Below, in pieces: positions 50,576 to 59,904 of a stretch of 61,064 nt of DNA (the first letter of the stretch is position 1; each line of letters opens with the position of its first letter). Origin of the DNA: Tissierellales bacterium (lineage in GTDB: Bacteria > Bacillota > Clostridia > Tissierellales > Tissierellaceae). A program made the translations under genes and the position numbers. The notes under the pieces are model-generated. The model was not told the origin of the DNA. It made no database searches and was given only the letters and a program-made list of their open reading frames with translations. The DNA lies in assembly GCA_030146705.1 (NCBI GenBank), contig JASLBE010000032.1:1-61064 (forward strand). The letters run 5' to 3'.

Positions 50576-51370
50576 CTATATTCTATAGACCTTAGTTTGT
50601 TTATCCCTATAAGTTAACTCTAAGTTTATATCCTCTTTTATATCTATCCCCTTTTCAATAAGTTTAAAGGCCATTTCATTAAAGGCTGTCTTAGGACTAT
50701 TGTTGTCCTTGCTTAGGTGGGCCAAAAGAATGGTCTCTCCCCTTGCCTCAACTAAATCCTGCATAACATCTCCAATATAGGCATTAGACAAGTGGCCAAA
50801 GTCCCCTATTATCCTATCTTGTAAATAGGCTGGATAGGGCCCAGTCCTTAGCATTTGTATATCATGGTTGGACTCCACCAAGTAAAGGTCTGACGACTTC
50901 ATAGAAGAAATTATCCTCTCATCTAGCTTGCCCGTGTCAGTTATTACTGATAATTTTTTCCTTCCAGCATTTATAATGTAGCCAACTGATTCATTGGCAT
51001 CGTGGTAGGTCTTAACCGGCAAAATATCCAGGTCCTGGAAGTTATAATAGGCTTCAGTTTCAATTAACCTAATATTTTCAGGGCTAATCTTCCCAATACT
51101 AGCCTCCATCCCTTCCCAGGTACCTTGATTGGCAAAGATAGGTATATTATACCTCCTGGAAAGGACCCCAGCCCCCTTAATATGGTCCTGGTGCTCATGG
51201 GTTATAAAAATCCCATCAATTTCTTCACACTTAAGTCCTATGCCGCCTAAAAGCGATTCAACTTTTTTTCCTGAAAAGCCTACATCCACTAAAATTTTTG
51301 TGTTTTCAGTTCCTATATAATGGCAATTTCCAGCACTGCTACTACTTAAAGAACAAAAATCTATATCCAT
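50576..51370 (-). CDS. walJ: WalJ (YycJ) metallo-beta-lactamase-fold hydrolase
   Basis: 264 residues from the ATG at 51370 (GGAGG five bases upstream). It starts FCSLSSSSAGNCHYIGTENTK, which is typical of YycJ, then the metal motif THEHQDHIKG, KTYHDANESVGY, ITDTGKL and LAHLSKDNNSP. Probable double-strand-specific 5'-3' exonuclease-type MBL protein linked to wall and DNA-repair phenotypes in Bacillus and Staphylococcus. Last gene of the wal locus, but separated from walI by a hairpin with a T-run that abuts its ribosome binding site. Confidence 0.93.
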   Translation of the reverse strand: MDIDFCSLSSSSAGNCHYIGTENTKILVDVGFSGKKVESLLGGIGLKCEEIDGIFITHEHQDHIKGAGVLSRRYNIPIFANQGTWEGMEASIGKISPENIRLIETEAYYNFQDLDILPVKTYHDANESVGYIINAGRKKLSVITDTGKLDERIISSMKSSDLYLVESNHDIQMLRTGPYPAYLQDRIIGDFGHLSNAYIGDVMQDLVEARGETILLAHLSKDNNSPKTAFNEMAFKLIEKGIDIKEDINLELTYRDKQTKVYRI

Positions 51371-51380
51371 ATATTCCTCC

Positions 51381-51429
51381 AAAAAAGAAACCATATAAGT
51401 TCTATCTCACTAGTACATTATATGGTTTC
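51381..51429 (-). terminator. Terminator-like hairpin between walI and walJ
   Basis: 12-bp stem GAAACCATATAA/TTATATGGTTTC (51387-51398, 51418-51429) with a 19-base loop, followed on the minus strand by six T and then at once the GGAGG of walJ. Reads as an attenuator between walI and walJ. Confidence 0.75.
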
Positions 51430-51450
51430 CTGGGTCTATTTTCAATTTAA

Positions 51451-52293
51451 TTAATAATCATCTATCATTATCCTATTACCATCTGCAAAAAGAATTCTCC
51501 AGGCTGGAACAGTCTTTCCCTCCTTGGCGTTTTCCAAACTTTCTATATAGTCATGTTGGTTGGGGTCAAAATAATAGCAAAGAGATATATCCACTATCTC
51601 CCTCCCATAGGCCTCCTCCATATTTACCAAGCTTAAAATCGCCTTTGGGGCTGTACTAGTATAAATTTCCACATCCCCCTTTTGCTTAAGGTCCAACCAA
51701 ACCCTTTCACAAGATTCAAGGCCCATATTACTAATGGACATATTTATGTAGGCCTTTTCAACATAAGTATCTTCATATTTTTTAGAGTAGACCAACCTAA
51801 AATGGTCGTTTATCTGGGTGATATAGGTAAGTTCCATATCATCCCTCCTAAATTCCATAAGGTCAATAAAGTCCTCAGCTATTTGCCTGGCCACATCTTC
51901 ATTAAAGTTTTCATACTTAACAACCTTACTCTTGTTTACATACTTGAAAATCTTCCCTTTTTTTACCAAGACCCTACTATTTAAGCCTTCAATTACAAGC
52001 TCTTCCTTGGCCTTATCTATACTAGCCTTACCCTCGTAGAGTTTTTTATTTATAAAGTCTTCATCCAAGGATTCATACCTTACAGTTAGGGGTACTAGCC
52101 CCCTTTCCGTTTTTGGTATGTCACAAGCTATCCTTATATCTTTCTCCAAAAGGTCCCCCTTAAGCTCCTCTATAAAGTCCTCTCTTAAAGTAGGGGTTAT
52201 CCTCTTATTCTTATAAACTATTACTGATCCCAATAGGACATTAGTTATTAGAAAAGCAACTATTAAAATTGTTTTTGCCTTCGACCAATCCAT
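51451..52293 (-). CDS. walI: WalI/YycI-family regulator of WalK
   Basis: 280 residues: one N-terminal membrane helix (KTILIVAFLITNVLLGSVIVY, residues about 6-25) and an extracytoplasmic domain ending in WRILFADGNRIMIDDY, like the PepSY-type fold of YycI. In the YycHI system the membrane helix contacts WalK and tunes its activity. Lies 8 bases after walH. Confidence 0.85.
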   Translation of the reverse strand: MDWSKAKTILIVAFLITNVLLGSVIVYKNKRITPTLREDFIEELKGDLLEKDIRIACDIPKTERGLVPLTVRYESLDEDFINKKLYEGKASIDKAKEELVIEGLNSRVLVKKGKIFKYVNKSKVVKYENFNEDVARQIAEDFIDLMEFRRDDMELTYITQINDHFRLVYSKKYEDTYVEKAYINMSISNMGLESCERVWLDLKQKGDVEIYTSTAPKAILSLVNMEEAYGREIVDISLCYYFDPNQHDYIESLENAKEGKTVPAWRILFADGNRIMIDDY

Positions 52294-52301
52294 TCTACCA
52301 C

Positions 52302-53834
52302 CTACTTAAAGATTTTCTTATTAACTAGCCTTCCATTAAATATATCAAAAGAGTAAATTCCCTTGTCAGTTCTTATAACCCAAACCCCAATTAATTCCTC
52401 ATCAACCTCTTGTAGCCCTGGGTCAAAATAAGACAGGGTTATATCCTTTATAGATGAAAGCACAGTTTCAACACTGGCCCCCTTGTCCTTGTTTTCCTCC
52501 TTGTAATCCTCCAAAAAGATCTTATAATTTTGGTCTATTACATCAAAAGAGTGGAGCATAGACCTCTTGTCCTCTATGGATATTTCTAAAGACTTGGCCA
52601 TATCCTTTCTCATAAACTGGTTGTAGGATTTAACATGGTCATTGTAAACCTCCATTTTTACAAAGTCTTCAAAATTTAAATTCCCCAAGATTACAGGAAT
52701 TCCCCTAATCCTATACTTAAAACTAAGTAGGAAGCCCTGGTTATGGTTTTCATCTTCAATTTCCTCAATATTTGAAAGATACATCCCATCTGATAGGTCT
52801 ATAATATTTGATAAAAATCCTGCCGCCGTTTCCATACTTTCATAAAGGTTCCTTTTTTTAACCTTTTCACCTAGGGGGTTAAAATATTCCAAAGTACCAT
52901 TTAGGTTAAACTTTAAAACCCTTTGGTCATGAATATAAATATTGGACCCATTACTCTCCACAACCTCCCTAATATAGTCTATATTTTCATTAAAAAACTT
53001 TTCTGCAATCTTACCCTTGGTTTCCTCATCTAGCTCCCTAATCTTATTTTCCATATAAACCGTAGGAAGGATATTATTCATTTCATAAGGTATATAAACA
53101 TCGCTTGTAGTCCCTATCATATCCTTCATAGAATAATAATAATTAAATTTTTTCTTTTCCTCTATCCTAGTAATCTTTTCCTTGAGCTTGGCTAGTTTAA
53201 AAACATCCTCTTCAACTGGGTCTGGCCTCTTCCTATCTAGACTAAACCTACTTTCAACCTTGGAAATTATGTCCCACTTGCCTTGGTCACCATCAACCCC
53301 CTCTATATAGTAAAGGTCTTGGTCTGTAACCTTTATGCTCTTTTCATCATTTGAAAACACAAAAAAAGGCTCCTTTGGACCCAGGTAGATATAAATACTA
53401 TTTATCTCTTCAATAGCATCTATTATCCTATTAGGTTTCTCAATTTCTAAAGCCTTTGCCAGTATATATATATTTAATTTTTCAGGAAACTCAAATGAAA
53501 TAGACCTTTCCCTATTGTATAGAGAAAAGTCTTCCTTATTTATTTTTTCAGTTTTAATTTCATTAGATTCCAATACAGATTTAAGTCCTTCCCTTGCATC
53601 TGTCCATAAAGTATACTTAGATTCATCATAAAAAAGAGTATGGTTATTCTCATCAAAATGTATCAAGTATTTATTTGGTGCAACCATATCTACTAGGCTG
53701 TATTTAGACGGAAGTTCCCTTTCCTTATCTGCACTAAAAACCTTAGTTGGAAGTTCTATCCAAAGTTCCTTAGTAAGGACAACACTAGTAACAACTAGCA
53801 CCATTAGTAAAAGAGTCTTAAATCTTTCTTTCAT
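52302..53834 (-). CDS. walH: WalH/YycH-family regulator of WalK
   Basis: 510 residues: membrane helix (LLLMVLVVTSVVLTKELWI, residues about 8-27) and a large extracytoplasmic region, YycH-like, ending with GVWVIRTDKGIYSFDIFNG. Usual partner of YycI. Start ATG at 53834 preceded by GGAG; 19 bases after the extra secreted-protein gene. Sequence is diverged but position and topology make the call. Confidence 0.82.
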   Translation of the reverse strand: MKERFKTLLLMVLVVTSVVLTKELWIELPTKVFSADKERELPSKYSLVDMVAPNKYLIHFDENNHTLFYDESKYTLWTDAREGLKSVLESNEIKTEKINKEDFSLYNRERSISFEFPEKLNIYILAKALEIEKPNRIIDAIEEINSIYIYLGPKEPFFVFSNDEKSIKVTDQDLYYIEGVDGDQGKWDIISKVESRFSLDRKRPDPVEEDVFKLAKLKEKITRIEEKKKFNYYYSMKDMIGTTSDVYIPYEMNNILPTVYMENKIRELDEETKGKIAEKFFNENIDYIREVVESNGSNIYIHDQRVLKFNLNGTLEYFNPLGEKVKKRNLYESMETAAGFLSNIIDLSDGMYLSNIEEIEDENHNQGFLLSFKYRIRGIPVILGNLNFEDFVKMEVYNDHVKSYNQFMRKDMAKSLEISIEDKRSMLHSFDVIDQNYKIFLEDYKEENKDKGASVETVLSSIKDITLSYFDPGLQEVDEELIGVWVIRTDKGIYSFDIFNGRLVNKKIFK

Positions 53835-53853
53835 TTAATCACTCCACCTACTA

Positions 53854-54408
53854 CTAATTAGCAACTGATATAATTTCAGTTACTGTTGGAGTTTTTTCAT
53901 AGACATAAATCAATATCTCTATAGGTTTTACTCCCTTGGCTCCAAAATTTATTTGAACCTTATTCATGCCCATAACTAGGTCCTGTTGCTTTTGGAAAAA
54001 ACCTAAATTTCCAGTATAGACAGTCTCACTTGAAACCTCTACATAGTCACTCTTAGCTGGAAGTTTATTTAAATTAAAGTTCTTCTTAGTTAAGTCCGTT
54101 GTTCCATATAACTTTATGTTAACTGGAGTATTCTTTGGTGCCTTTCCATTAATAAGGGCTACCTTATCCTTAGTAGAAAAAGATTCCTTATCTGGGTTAA
54201 TTACTTCATAACCATCAACATTTGTCTTAAGGGTTCTATTTGATTTCTTATATACAATTAAAGTCCCGTCTTCTAAAATTCTTGGACTGGTTTGTTCATT
54301 CACAGGGCTAGCTTGGTTAAATCCATTAAAGTCAGCTGCATAAGTACTGGTTCCAACAGTAAAAAGCGACATTCCAATTAGTAGGCTAGCTATTAATTTT
54401 TTCTTCAT
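53854..54408 (-). CDS. Secreted protein of unknown function inserted in the wal locus
   Basis: 184 residues: signal peptide (MKKKLIASLLIGMSLFTVG, cleavage after TYA) and a compact beta-rich domain with an Ig-like pattern (INGKAPKNTPVNIKLYGTTD ... TVYTGNLGFFQKQQDLVMG ... GVKPIEILIYVYE). No cysteine and no anchor. It stands between walK and walH, where other Firmicutes have nothing, and has its own promoter with a WalR box. AGGAGG precedes the ATG. It may be an extracellular ligand or wall-binding partner of the Wal system; this is inference. Confidence 0.75.
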   Translation of the reverse strand: MKKKLIASLLIGMSLFTVGTSTYAADFNGFNQASPVNEQTSPRILEDGTLIVYKKSNRTLKTNVDGYEVINPDKESFSTKDKVALINGKAPKNTPVNIKLYGTTDLTKKNFNLNKLPAKSDYVEVSSETVYTGNLGFFQKQQDLVMGMNKVQINFGAKGVKPIEILIYVYEKTPTVTEIISVAN

Positions 54409-54435
54409 TGGTCCTTCCTCCTTTTCTAAAAAATA

Positions 54436-54452
54436 TCCACAATTAATCCACA
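54436..54452 (-). repeat. Direct repeat TGTGGA-N5-TGTGGA downstream of the -10
   Basis: Two copies of TGTGGA spaced by TTAAT, with the same 11-base period as the WalR box upstream. Near matches to DnaA boxes (TTATCCACA) on the other strand are an alternative reading. Confidence 0.5.
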
Positions 54453-54457
54453 GTTAT

Positions 54458-54490
54458 ATTATACCTTATAATTATTACAATTGTATTACA
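54458..54490 (-). promoter_or_regulatory. Promoter with WalR box ahead of the secreted protein-walHI unit
   Basis: TGTAAT-ACAAT-TGTAAT (54474-54490) matches the WalR consensus TGTWAH-N5-TGTWAH on the minus strand. It lies 10 bases upstream of a perfect -10 TATAAT (54458-54463) and covers the place of the -35, as expected for an activated promoter. Confidence 0.75.
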
Positions 54491-54517
54491 CATAAATTAA
54501 TCTTTTTTTACATATGC

Positions 54518-56317
54518 CTATATAGGCAACTTAATTTCAACTGTGGTCCCCTTGCCATATTCACTTGCAATATTAATAAGACCATTATGGCCATTTATTA
54601 TTTCCCTGGCTATGGCAAGGCCGAGGCCAGTCCCACCAGAATCTCTACTTCTAGCCTTTTCAACCCTGTAAAACCTTTCAAAAATCCTCTCCAAGTCCTC
54701 CTTAGGAATGCCAATTCCAGTATCCCTAACCTTAATAGTTATAAAGTTTTCAGACATATAGGTGGCTATAAAAACCTCCCCATTTTCCTCTGTATACTTC
54801 ATAGCATTTGAAATAATATTTAAAACAACCTGTTCAATTGCATCCCTATCTATCTGAATATTTGGCAAGTTATCCCCAAGTTTTAGTGAATACTTTTGCC
54901 CCTTTTCTTCAAAAGAAAGCTTTAACCTCTCTACTATACTTCCAACAAACTTATTAATATTTGTAGACTTCTTATTCCAAACAGTCTTCTTAAAGTCCAA
55001 GTTGGAAAGCTGTAGTAGGTCCTTGACCAACCTGGCCATCCTATTACATTCATCATTTATTATATTTAAAAAACTTAGCTGGATATTTTCCTCAATCCCC
55101 CCTAGCATTAAGGTTTCCGTATAGCTCTTAATCGTTGTTATTGGAGTTTTTAATTCATGGGAAACATTGGCAACAAATTCCTTCCTCATATTGTCTAGCC
55201 TGTACTCATTGGTCATATTTTGGAAAACTAAAATAAGCCCTCCCAAGCTTCCAGCCTCAGTCTTAAAATGGGCATACTTCACCTTATAAATTTCCCCATC
55301 TAGTTCCGATATAATATCCCCATCTGACCCAGGCTCAACCTGGTTTATATCTTGAAGATTGACCCTTTCATAAGGGAACATAACCTTTTTGTGGGCAAAA
55401 GAATCCAGCTTTTCCATATTTAGGATCTCAAGGGCATTGGGGTTGGCATGGATAATATATCCCTTATTATCAATTGCAACTACTCCCTCTGCCATATAGC
55501 TAAAAATAGTATTAAGTTTAGACCTCTCAAGGTCTATCTCCGATATAGTATCATTTAGTTTTAAGGTCAAGTGGTTAAACATACTAGCCAGCTGACCAAT
55601 CTCATCATTAGACCTAACATCTACCCTTTGGTCAAAGTCTCCCAGGGCCATTTCTTCTGCCTTTTTAGTAACATCCCTAATAGGCTCAACTATACTATCT
55701 GAAATTAAAAAACCTAAAATCATAGTGATTATTAAGGCTATTATAGTTGCATTAGTAAGGATAATCTTAGAATCCTTAACAGTAGTTTCCACATCCCTTA
55801 GGTCAGTTGTCATATATATAATGCCCTTGACCCTACCTACATCTGTTAAAACTGGGTAGGCTAGGTGGAAAAGCCTCCTGCTTTCATTTTTATCCTCAAT
55901 TATCTCTGTACTCTTCTTGCCTAGGAAGGCTTTTTTTATTAGGGTTGGCTCTATTTTATCAAAAGGAAGGGCGTCCCTATCTATAATCTTTCCCGAGTCC
56001 TTTAAAGAACTGGCAATTATCTTAGGCCTTTGCTCTCCAGCTATGACATATAGGTTTTCCTTATTGTCCAACCTCCAGTCATTTAAAGTATCCTGGATTT
56101 CTAACTTATGCTTAGTCCAGTCATCCTCTATTAAATAGGTTGAGGTTTTAGTCATAGTTTCAATATGTTTTTCCATATTTAGGCTAATATTATTTACCTG
56201 CTGTTTTTCCAGCCTGCCAACTATAAAAATACCTACAATTACCATAGCTATAAAAACCAGTAGGAAATATACTAGGACAAACTTCCATTTTATACTAGAA
56301 AATTTATTAGATTCCAC
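54518..56317 (-). CDS. walK: WalK sensor histidine kinase
   Basis: 599 residues. TM1 (about 13-33), extracytoplasmic sensor domain (about 35-185), TM2 (about 187-207), HAMP (208-260), PAS (265-370), HisKA with His387 in VANVSHELKTPITTIKSY, and HATPase with NAMKYTEENG, DTGIGIP and GTGLGLAIA. The domain order is that of WalK. The GTG start at 56317 follows GGAG by eight bases; only 4 bases separate it from the walR stop. Autokinase controlling wall metabolism genes. Confidence 0.95.
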   Translation of the reverse strand: MESNKFSSIKWKFVLVYFLLVFIAMVIVGIFIVGRLEKQQVNNISLNMEKHIETMTKTSTYLIEDDWTKHKLEIQDTLNDWRLDNKENLYVIAGEQRPKIIASSLKDSGKIIDRDALPFDKIEPTLIKKAFLGKKSTEIIEDKNESRRLFHLAYPVLTDVGRVKGIIYMTTDLRDVETTVKDSKIILTNATIIALIITMILGFLISDSIVEPIRDVTKKAEEMALGDFDQRVDVRSNDEIGQLASMFNHLTLKLNDTISEIDLERSKLNTIFSYMAEGVVAIDNKGYIIHANPNALEILNMEKLDSFAHKKVMFPYERVNLQDINQVEPGSDGDIISELDGEIYKVKYAHFKTEAGSLGGLILVFQNMTNEYRLDNMRKEFVANVSHELKTPITTIKSYTETLMLGGIEENIQLSFLNIINDECNRMARLVKDLLQLSNLDFKKTVWNKKSTNINKFVGSIVERLKLSFEEKGQKYSLKLGDNLPNIQIDRDAIEQVVLNIISNAMKYTEENGEVFIATYMSENFITIKVRDTGIGIPKEDLERIFERFYRVEKARSRDSGGTGLGLAIAREIINGHNGLINIASEYGKGTTVEIKLPI

Positions 56318-56321
56318 TTAA

Positions 56322-57008
56322 TCATCTCCTAAAATAATAGCCTACGCCTCTTTTAGTCAAGATGTATTTAAATTCTCCATCTTCATCTTCAACTTTTTCC
56401 CTAAGCCTTCTAACTGTAACATCAACAGTCCTAATATCCCCATAATATTCATAACCCCAAACCTCTTCTAGGAGTTGTTCACGAGTAAATACCTGGCCTG
56501 GTGAACTTGCAAGAAATTTTAAAAGCTCATATTCCCTAAGGGTAAGTTCTACAACCTCGCCGTTTTTCTTAACCTCATACTTTTCTAGGTCTATTTTAAG
56601 CTCATCAGATTGAATTATGCTACCATTATCTGGCTTGTTAAAGTAGTCCACCCTCCTTAGGTTGGACTTAACCCTTGCTACAAGTTCTCTCATACTAAAG
56701 GGCTTAGTAATATAGTCATCAGCACCTAGTTCCAATCCTAAAACCTTATCTACCTCCTCTTCCTTGGCAGTAAGCATTAAGACTGGTATATTATAGTCCT
56801 GCCTGATTTCCTTTAAAACTTGGAAACCATCTTTCTTTGGCATCATTACATCTAAGATTACTAAATCTATATCATTGTTGTGAATTGTTTCCATACCCTC
56901 TTCTCCATCATATGCAGTATGTACTAAATAACCCTCATTTTCCAGATTAAACTTAATAATATCGGCTATAGCACGCTCATCGTCTACAACTAATATCCTG
57001 TCTTCCAT
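56322..57008 (-). CDS. walR: WalR response regulator
   Basis: 228 residues from the ATG at 57008 (GGAG eight bases upstream), which puts the phospho-acceptor at Asp53 (DLVILDVMMP), as in WalR. Receiver domain with Lys in LTAKEEEVDKVLGLELGADDYITKPF, then an OmpR-type winged helix ending EVWGYEYYGDIRTVDVTVRRLREK. GTG at 57017 is less likely. First gene of the wal locus, behind a strong promoter. Confidence 0.96.
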   Translation of the reverse strand: MEDRILVVDDERAIADIIKFNLENEGYLVHTAYDGEEGMETIHNNDIDLVILDVMMPKKDGFQVLKEIRQDYNIPVLMLTAKEEEVDKVLGLELGADDYITKPFSMRELVARVKSNLRRVDYFNKPDNGSIIQSDELKIDLEKYEVKKNGEVVELTLREYELLKFLASSPGQVFTREQLLEEVWGYEYYGDIRTVDVTVRRLREKVEDEDGEFKYILTKRGVGYYFRR

Positions 57009-57043
57009 TAATATCACTCCAATTTATAAACTTTTATAAGTCA

Positions 57044-57072
57044 ATTATCATATAAACTAGAATGCTTGTCAA
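57044..57072 (-). promoter_or_regulatory. Sigma-A promoter of walRK
   Basis: TTGACA (57067-57072), 17-base spacer, GATAAT (57044-57049), minus strand. Confidence 0.8.
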
Positions 57073-57109
57073 ATTCCTAAAAGTCCAATATTCCTTGCTA
57101 TTATATTTA

Positions 57110-57139
57110 TTGAAATACATATATGTTTTAATATATAAT
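57110..57139 (+). promoter_or_regulatory. Sigma-A promoter of the P-type ATPase gene
   Basis: TTGAAA (57110-57115), 18-base spacer, TATAAT (57134-57139), plus strand, divergent from walR. Confidence 0.75.
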
Positions 57140-57168
57140 TACTTATAGGATAAAGAAAGGAGTTTAAT

Positions 57169-59871
57169 ATGGATAATAAATTTTATACTATTGATGTAGA
57201 TGCTGTAATTAGTGAATTAGACTCTAATGTTGAAGCTGGCCTTTCAAGTGAAAAGGCAGGGGAAAATTTAAAAGCCTATGGCAAAAATGAATTGTCTGAA
57301 AAGAAAAGGCCTGGAATTTTCTCTAAATTATTGGCCCAGTTTTCGGATTTTTTAGTCCTAATCCTAATTGCTGCAGCCATTATTTCATTTTTCATTGGAG
57401 AAAAAAAGGACGCAATAGTTATTTTAACAATAGTTGTAGTAAATGCCATCTTAGGGATCTACCAAGAGGGGAAGGCTGAAAAATCTTTAGACGCCCTAAA
57501 ACAAATGAGTGCACCTAATGGTAAGGTCATAAGGGACGGCCAGTTACAACTAGTGGCCTCCAGTGAAATTGTTCCTGGAGACATAGTAGTCTTGGAGGCT
57601 GGAGATATTATTCCCGCTGACCTTAGACTGGTTTCATCTTCAAATTTAAAGCTAGAAGAATCCTCCTTAACAGGAGAATCTTTACCTGTTGAAAAAGATT
57701 CCAGCCTGGTCTTAAAGGAAGATACAGCCTTGGCTGACAGGACCAATATGGCCTACATGGGAACAATTGTTACCTATGGTAGGGGCAAGGGGGTAGTGGT
57801 GGCAACAGGTCATAAGACAGAAATCGGAAAAATAGCCAGCATTATCCAGTCCTATAAGGATGAGCCTACTCCTTTACAGGTCCAATTAAATAAGCTAGGT
57901 AAACTCCTTGGAACCACTACTATCTTAATATGTATAATAGTCTTGCTCCTTGGGCTTTTACAGGGTAAAAACCTCCTGGATATGTTTATGATTTCCATTA
58001 GCTTGGCTGTTGCGGCAATTCCTGAGGGTCTCCCTGCCATAGTGACCATAGTCTTGGCTATTGGGATGAATAGGATGGTTAAGAAAAATGCCATAGTTAA
58101 AAAACTACTGGCTGTTGAAACCTTGGGCTCAACTACTGTTATATGTTCTGATAAGACTGGAACCCTAACACAAAATGAGATGACTGTTGTAAAAATATAT
58201 ACTAACGGAAAGGAAATAGATGTTACTGGGAAGGGCTATGAACCTATTGGGGATTTCCTACTTGAGGGAAAAAATGTTTCCATTGATACCATTGGGGACT
58301 TAGAAACTATCTTTGCAGCCTCTGCCCTTACAAATGATGCCCAGTTAGAAAGAGGGGCTGATGGTTATAAGATAATTGGTGACCCAACTGAGGGGGCCCT
58401 AGTTACCCTGGCTGAAAAGGCGAATTTTAATCAGGAACTAATGAATAAAAATTATAGGAGGATTGGGGAGATCCCCTTTGACTCCAGTAGGAAGCTAATG
58501 ACTAGTTTCCACGAAAATTACTTAGAGGACAGTATTATTGCTTTTACTAAGGGGGCACCAGATGTATTAATTGACCGTTGTGATAAAATTAGTACCCATG
58601 GAAAAGTCCTTGAATTTACCAAGGCTAGGAAGGACCAAGTCCTAAAACAAGTCCAGGTTTTTTCAAGAGATGCCTTAAGGGTCTTGGCCTTTGCCTACAG
58701 GACCTATGATGGCCTGCCTGGAGAAATTTCTAGTGACCTTAATGAAAACCAGCTAACCTTTGTTGGCCTGGTCGGAATGATTGACCCTGCAAGACCTGAA
58801 GCCAAAAGGGCCATAAGGAAGTGTAAGGAGGCTGGTATTAGGACAGTTATGATTACTGGGGACTATAGGGATACTGCCTTTGCCATTGCCAGGGACCTAG
58901 GTATAGCTGAAAGTCTCCACCAGGCTGTTACAGGGGATGATATTAATAGGCTTACAAAAACTGAACTTAAGAAGCTTGTAGGAGAAGTTAGTGTGTTTTC
59001 TAGAGTTTCTCCAGAGCATAAGGTTAAAATTATAGAGGCCCTAAAGTCTAATAAAGAAGTGGTAGCAATGACTGGAGATGGGGTAAATGATGCCCTGGCC
59101 TTGAAGCGGGCTGATATTGGTATTGCTATGGGTATTACTGGAACTGATGTTGCAAAAAATACTGCCGACTTAATCTTAACTGATGATAATTTTACAAGTA
59201 TTGTTGAGGCTGTTGAAGAGGGAAGGATTATTTATAGTAATATTCGGAAGTTTGTCTTCTTCCTTCTTTCTTGTAATATAGGGGAAATTTTATTGGTTCT
59301 TGCAAGTATGCTCCTAAAACTACCCCTACCTTTAATACCAATACAACTACTTTGGTTAAACCTTGTTACAGATAGTTTTCCTGCTCTTGCCCTAGGGGTT
59401 GAAAAGGGTGAGCCAGATATTATGAAACTTCCACCTAGGAACCCTATGGAGCCTATTTTAAATAGGCCTATGGTCCTTAAAATTTTAATCCAGAGTATAG
59501 CCCTGGCTGGTGCATCTTTAGCGGCCTTTAAATATGGTCTTTTAAAATATCCAACAAATATAAATAAGGCCAGGACCCTGGTTTTTACTTGCCTAATTCT
59601 TGGAGAACTTCTAAGGGCATATTCTAGTAGGTCAGAGCACTTTAGTGTCTTTAAAATAGGAGTTTTTTCAAATAGGAAGATGCTAGCTTCTAGTCTATTT
59701 TCCTTGGGTCTCCTACTAGTTGTCTTGTATGTACCAAGGCTCCATATAGTTTTTAATACTTTTTCCCTAGGACTAGATGATTGGAAGCTTGTAATCGGCC
59801 TAGCCCTAATACCATTTATAGTTGGTGAACTTAGCAAACTATTTATGGGTAAAAGTAAATCCACATCCTAA
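57169..59871 (+). CDS. P-type Ca2+-ATPase (SERCA/PMCA-like, type II)
   Basis: 900 residues. N-terminal cation-ATPase domain, actuator TGES (SSLTGESLPVEKD), phosphorylated Asp328 in CSDKTGTLTQNEM, KGAPD in the nucleotide domain, and TGDGVNDALALKRADIG. The M4 motif AVAAIPEGLPAIVTIVLAIG is the Ca2+ type IIA/IIB site, and M6 has NLVTDSFPALALG. About ten membrane helices. Probably exports Ca2+ (or Mn2+) from the cytoplasm. RBS AAAGGAG; its 3' end overlaps a terminator. Confidence 0.95.
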   Translation: MDNKFYTIDVDAVISELDSNVEAGLSSEKAGENLKAYGKNELSEKKRPGIFSKLLAQFSDFLVLILIAAAIISFFIGEKKDAIVILTIVVVNAILGIYQEGKAEKSLDALKQMSAPNGKVIRDGQLQLVASSEIVPGDIVVLEAGDIIPADLRLVSSSNLKLEESSLTGESLPVEKDSSLVLKEDTALADRTNMAYMGTIVTYGRGKGVVVATGHKTEIGKIASIIQSYKDEPTPLQVQLNKLGKLLGTTTILICIIVLLLGLLQGKNLLDMFMISISLAVAAIPEGLPAIVTIVLAIGMNRMVKKNAIVKKLLAVETLGSTTVICSDKTGTLTQNEMTVVKIYTNGKEIDVTGKGYEPIGDFLLEGKNVSIDTIGDLETIFAASALTNDAQLERGADGYKIIGDPTEGALVTLAEKANFNQELMNKNYRRIGEIPFDSSRKLMTSFHENYLEDSIIAFTKGAPDVLIDRCDKISTHGKVLEFTKARKDQVLKQVQVFSRDALRVLAFAYRTYDGLPGEISSDLNENQLTFVGLVGMIDPARPEAKRAIRKCKEAGIRTVMITGDYRDTAFAIARDLGIAESLHQAVTGDDINRLTKTELKKLVGEVSVFSRVSPEHKVKIIEALKSNKEVVAMTGDGVNDALALKRADIGIAMGITGTDVAKNTADLILTDDNFTSIVEAVEEGRIIYSNIRKFVFFLLSCNIGEILLVLASMLLKLPLPLIPIQLLWLNLVTDSFPALALGVEKGEPDIMKLPPRNPMEPILNRPMVLKILIQSIALAGASLAAFKYGLLKYPTNINKARTLVFTCLILGELLRAYSSRSEHFSVFKIGVFSNRKMLASSLFSLGLLLVVLYVPRLHIVFNTFSLGLDDWKLVIGLALIPFIVGELSKLFMGKSKSTS

Positions 59872-59887
59872 GGATGTGGATTTTTTT
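59857..59887 (+). terminator. Terminator of the Ca-ATPase gene
   Basis: 13-bp stem AAATCCACATCCT/AGGATGTGGATTT, followed by TTTTT on the plus strand; the plus-strand stop codon is inside it. It might also end the minus-strand SLH gene. Confidence 0.85.
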
Positions 59888-59904
59888 ACTTTCTCAATTT
59901 TTAA

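Noticed and set aside
54436..54452. Chromosomal origin suggested by DnaA-like boxes
   Set aside because: Only two imperfect boxes, with no dnaA, dnaN or unwinding element nearby.
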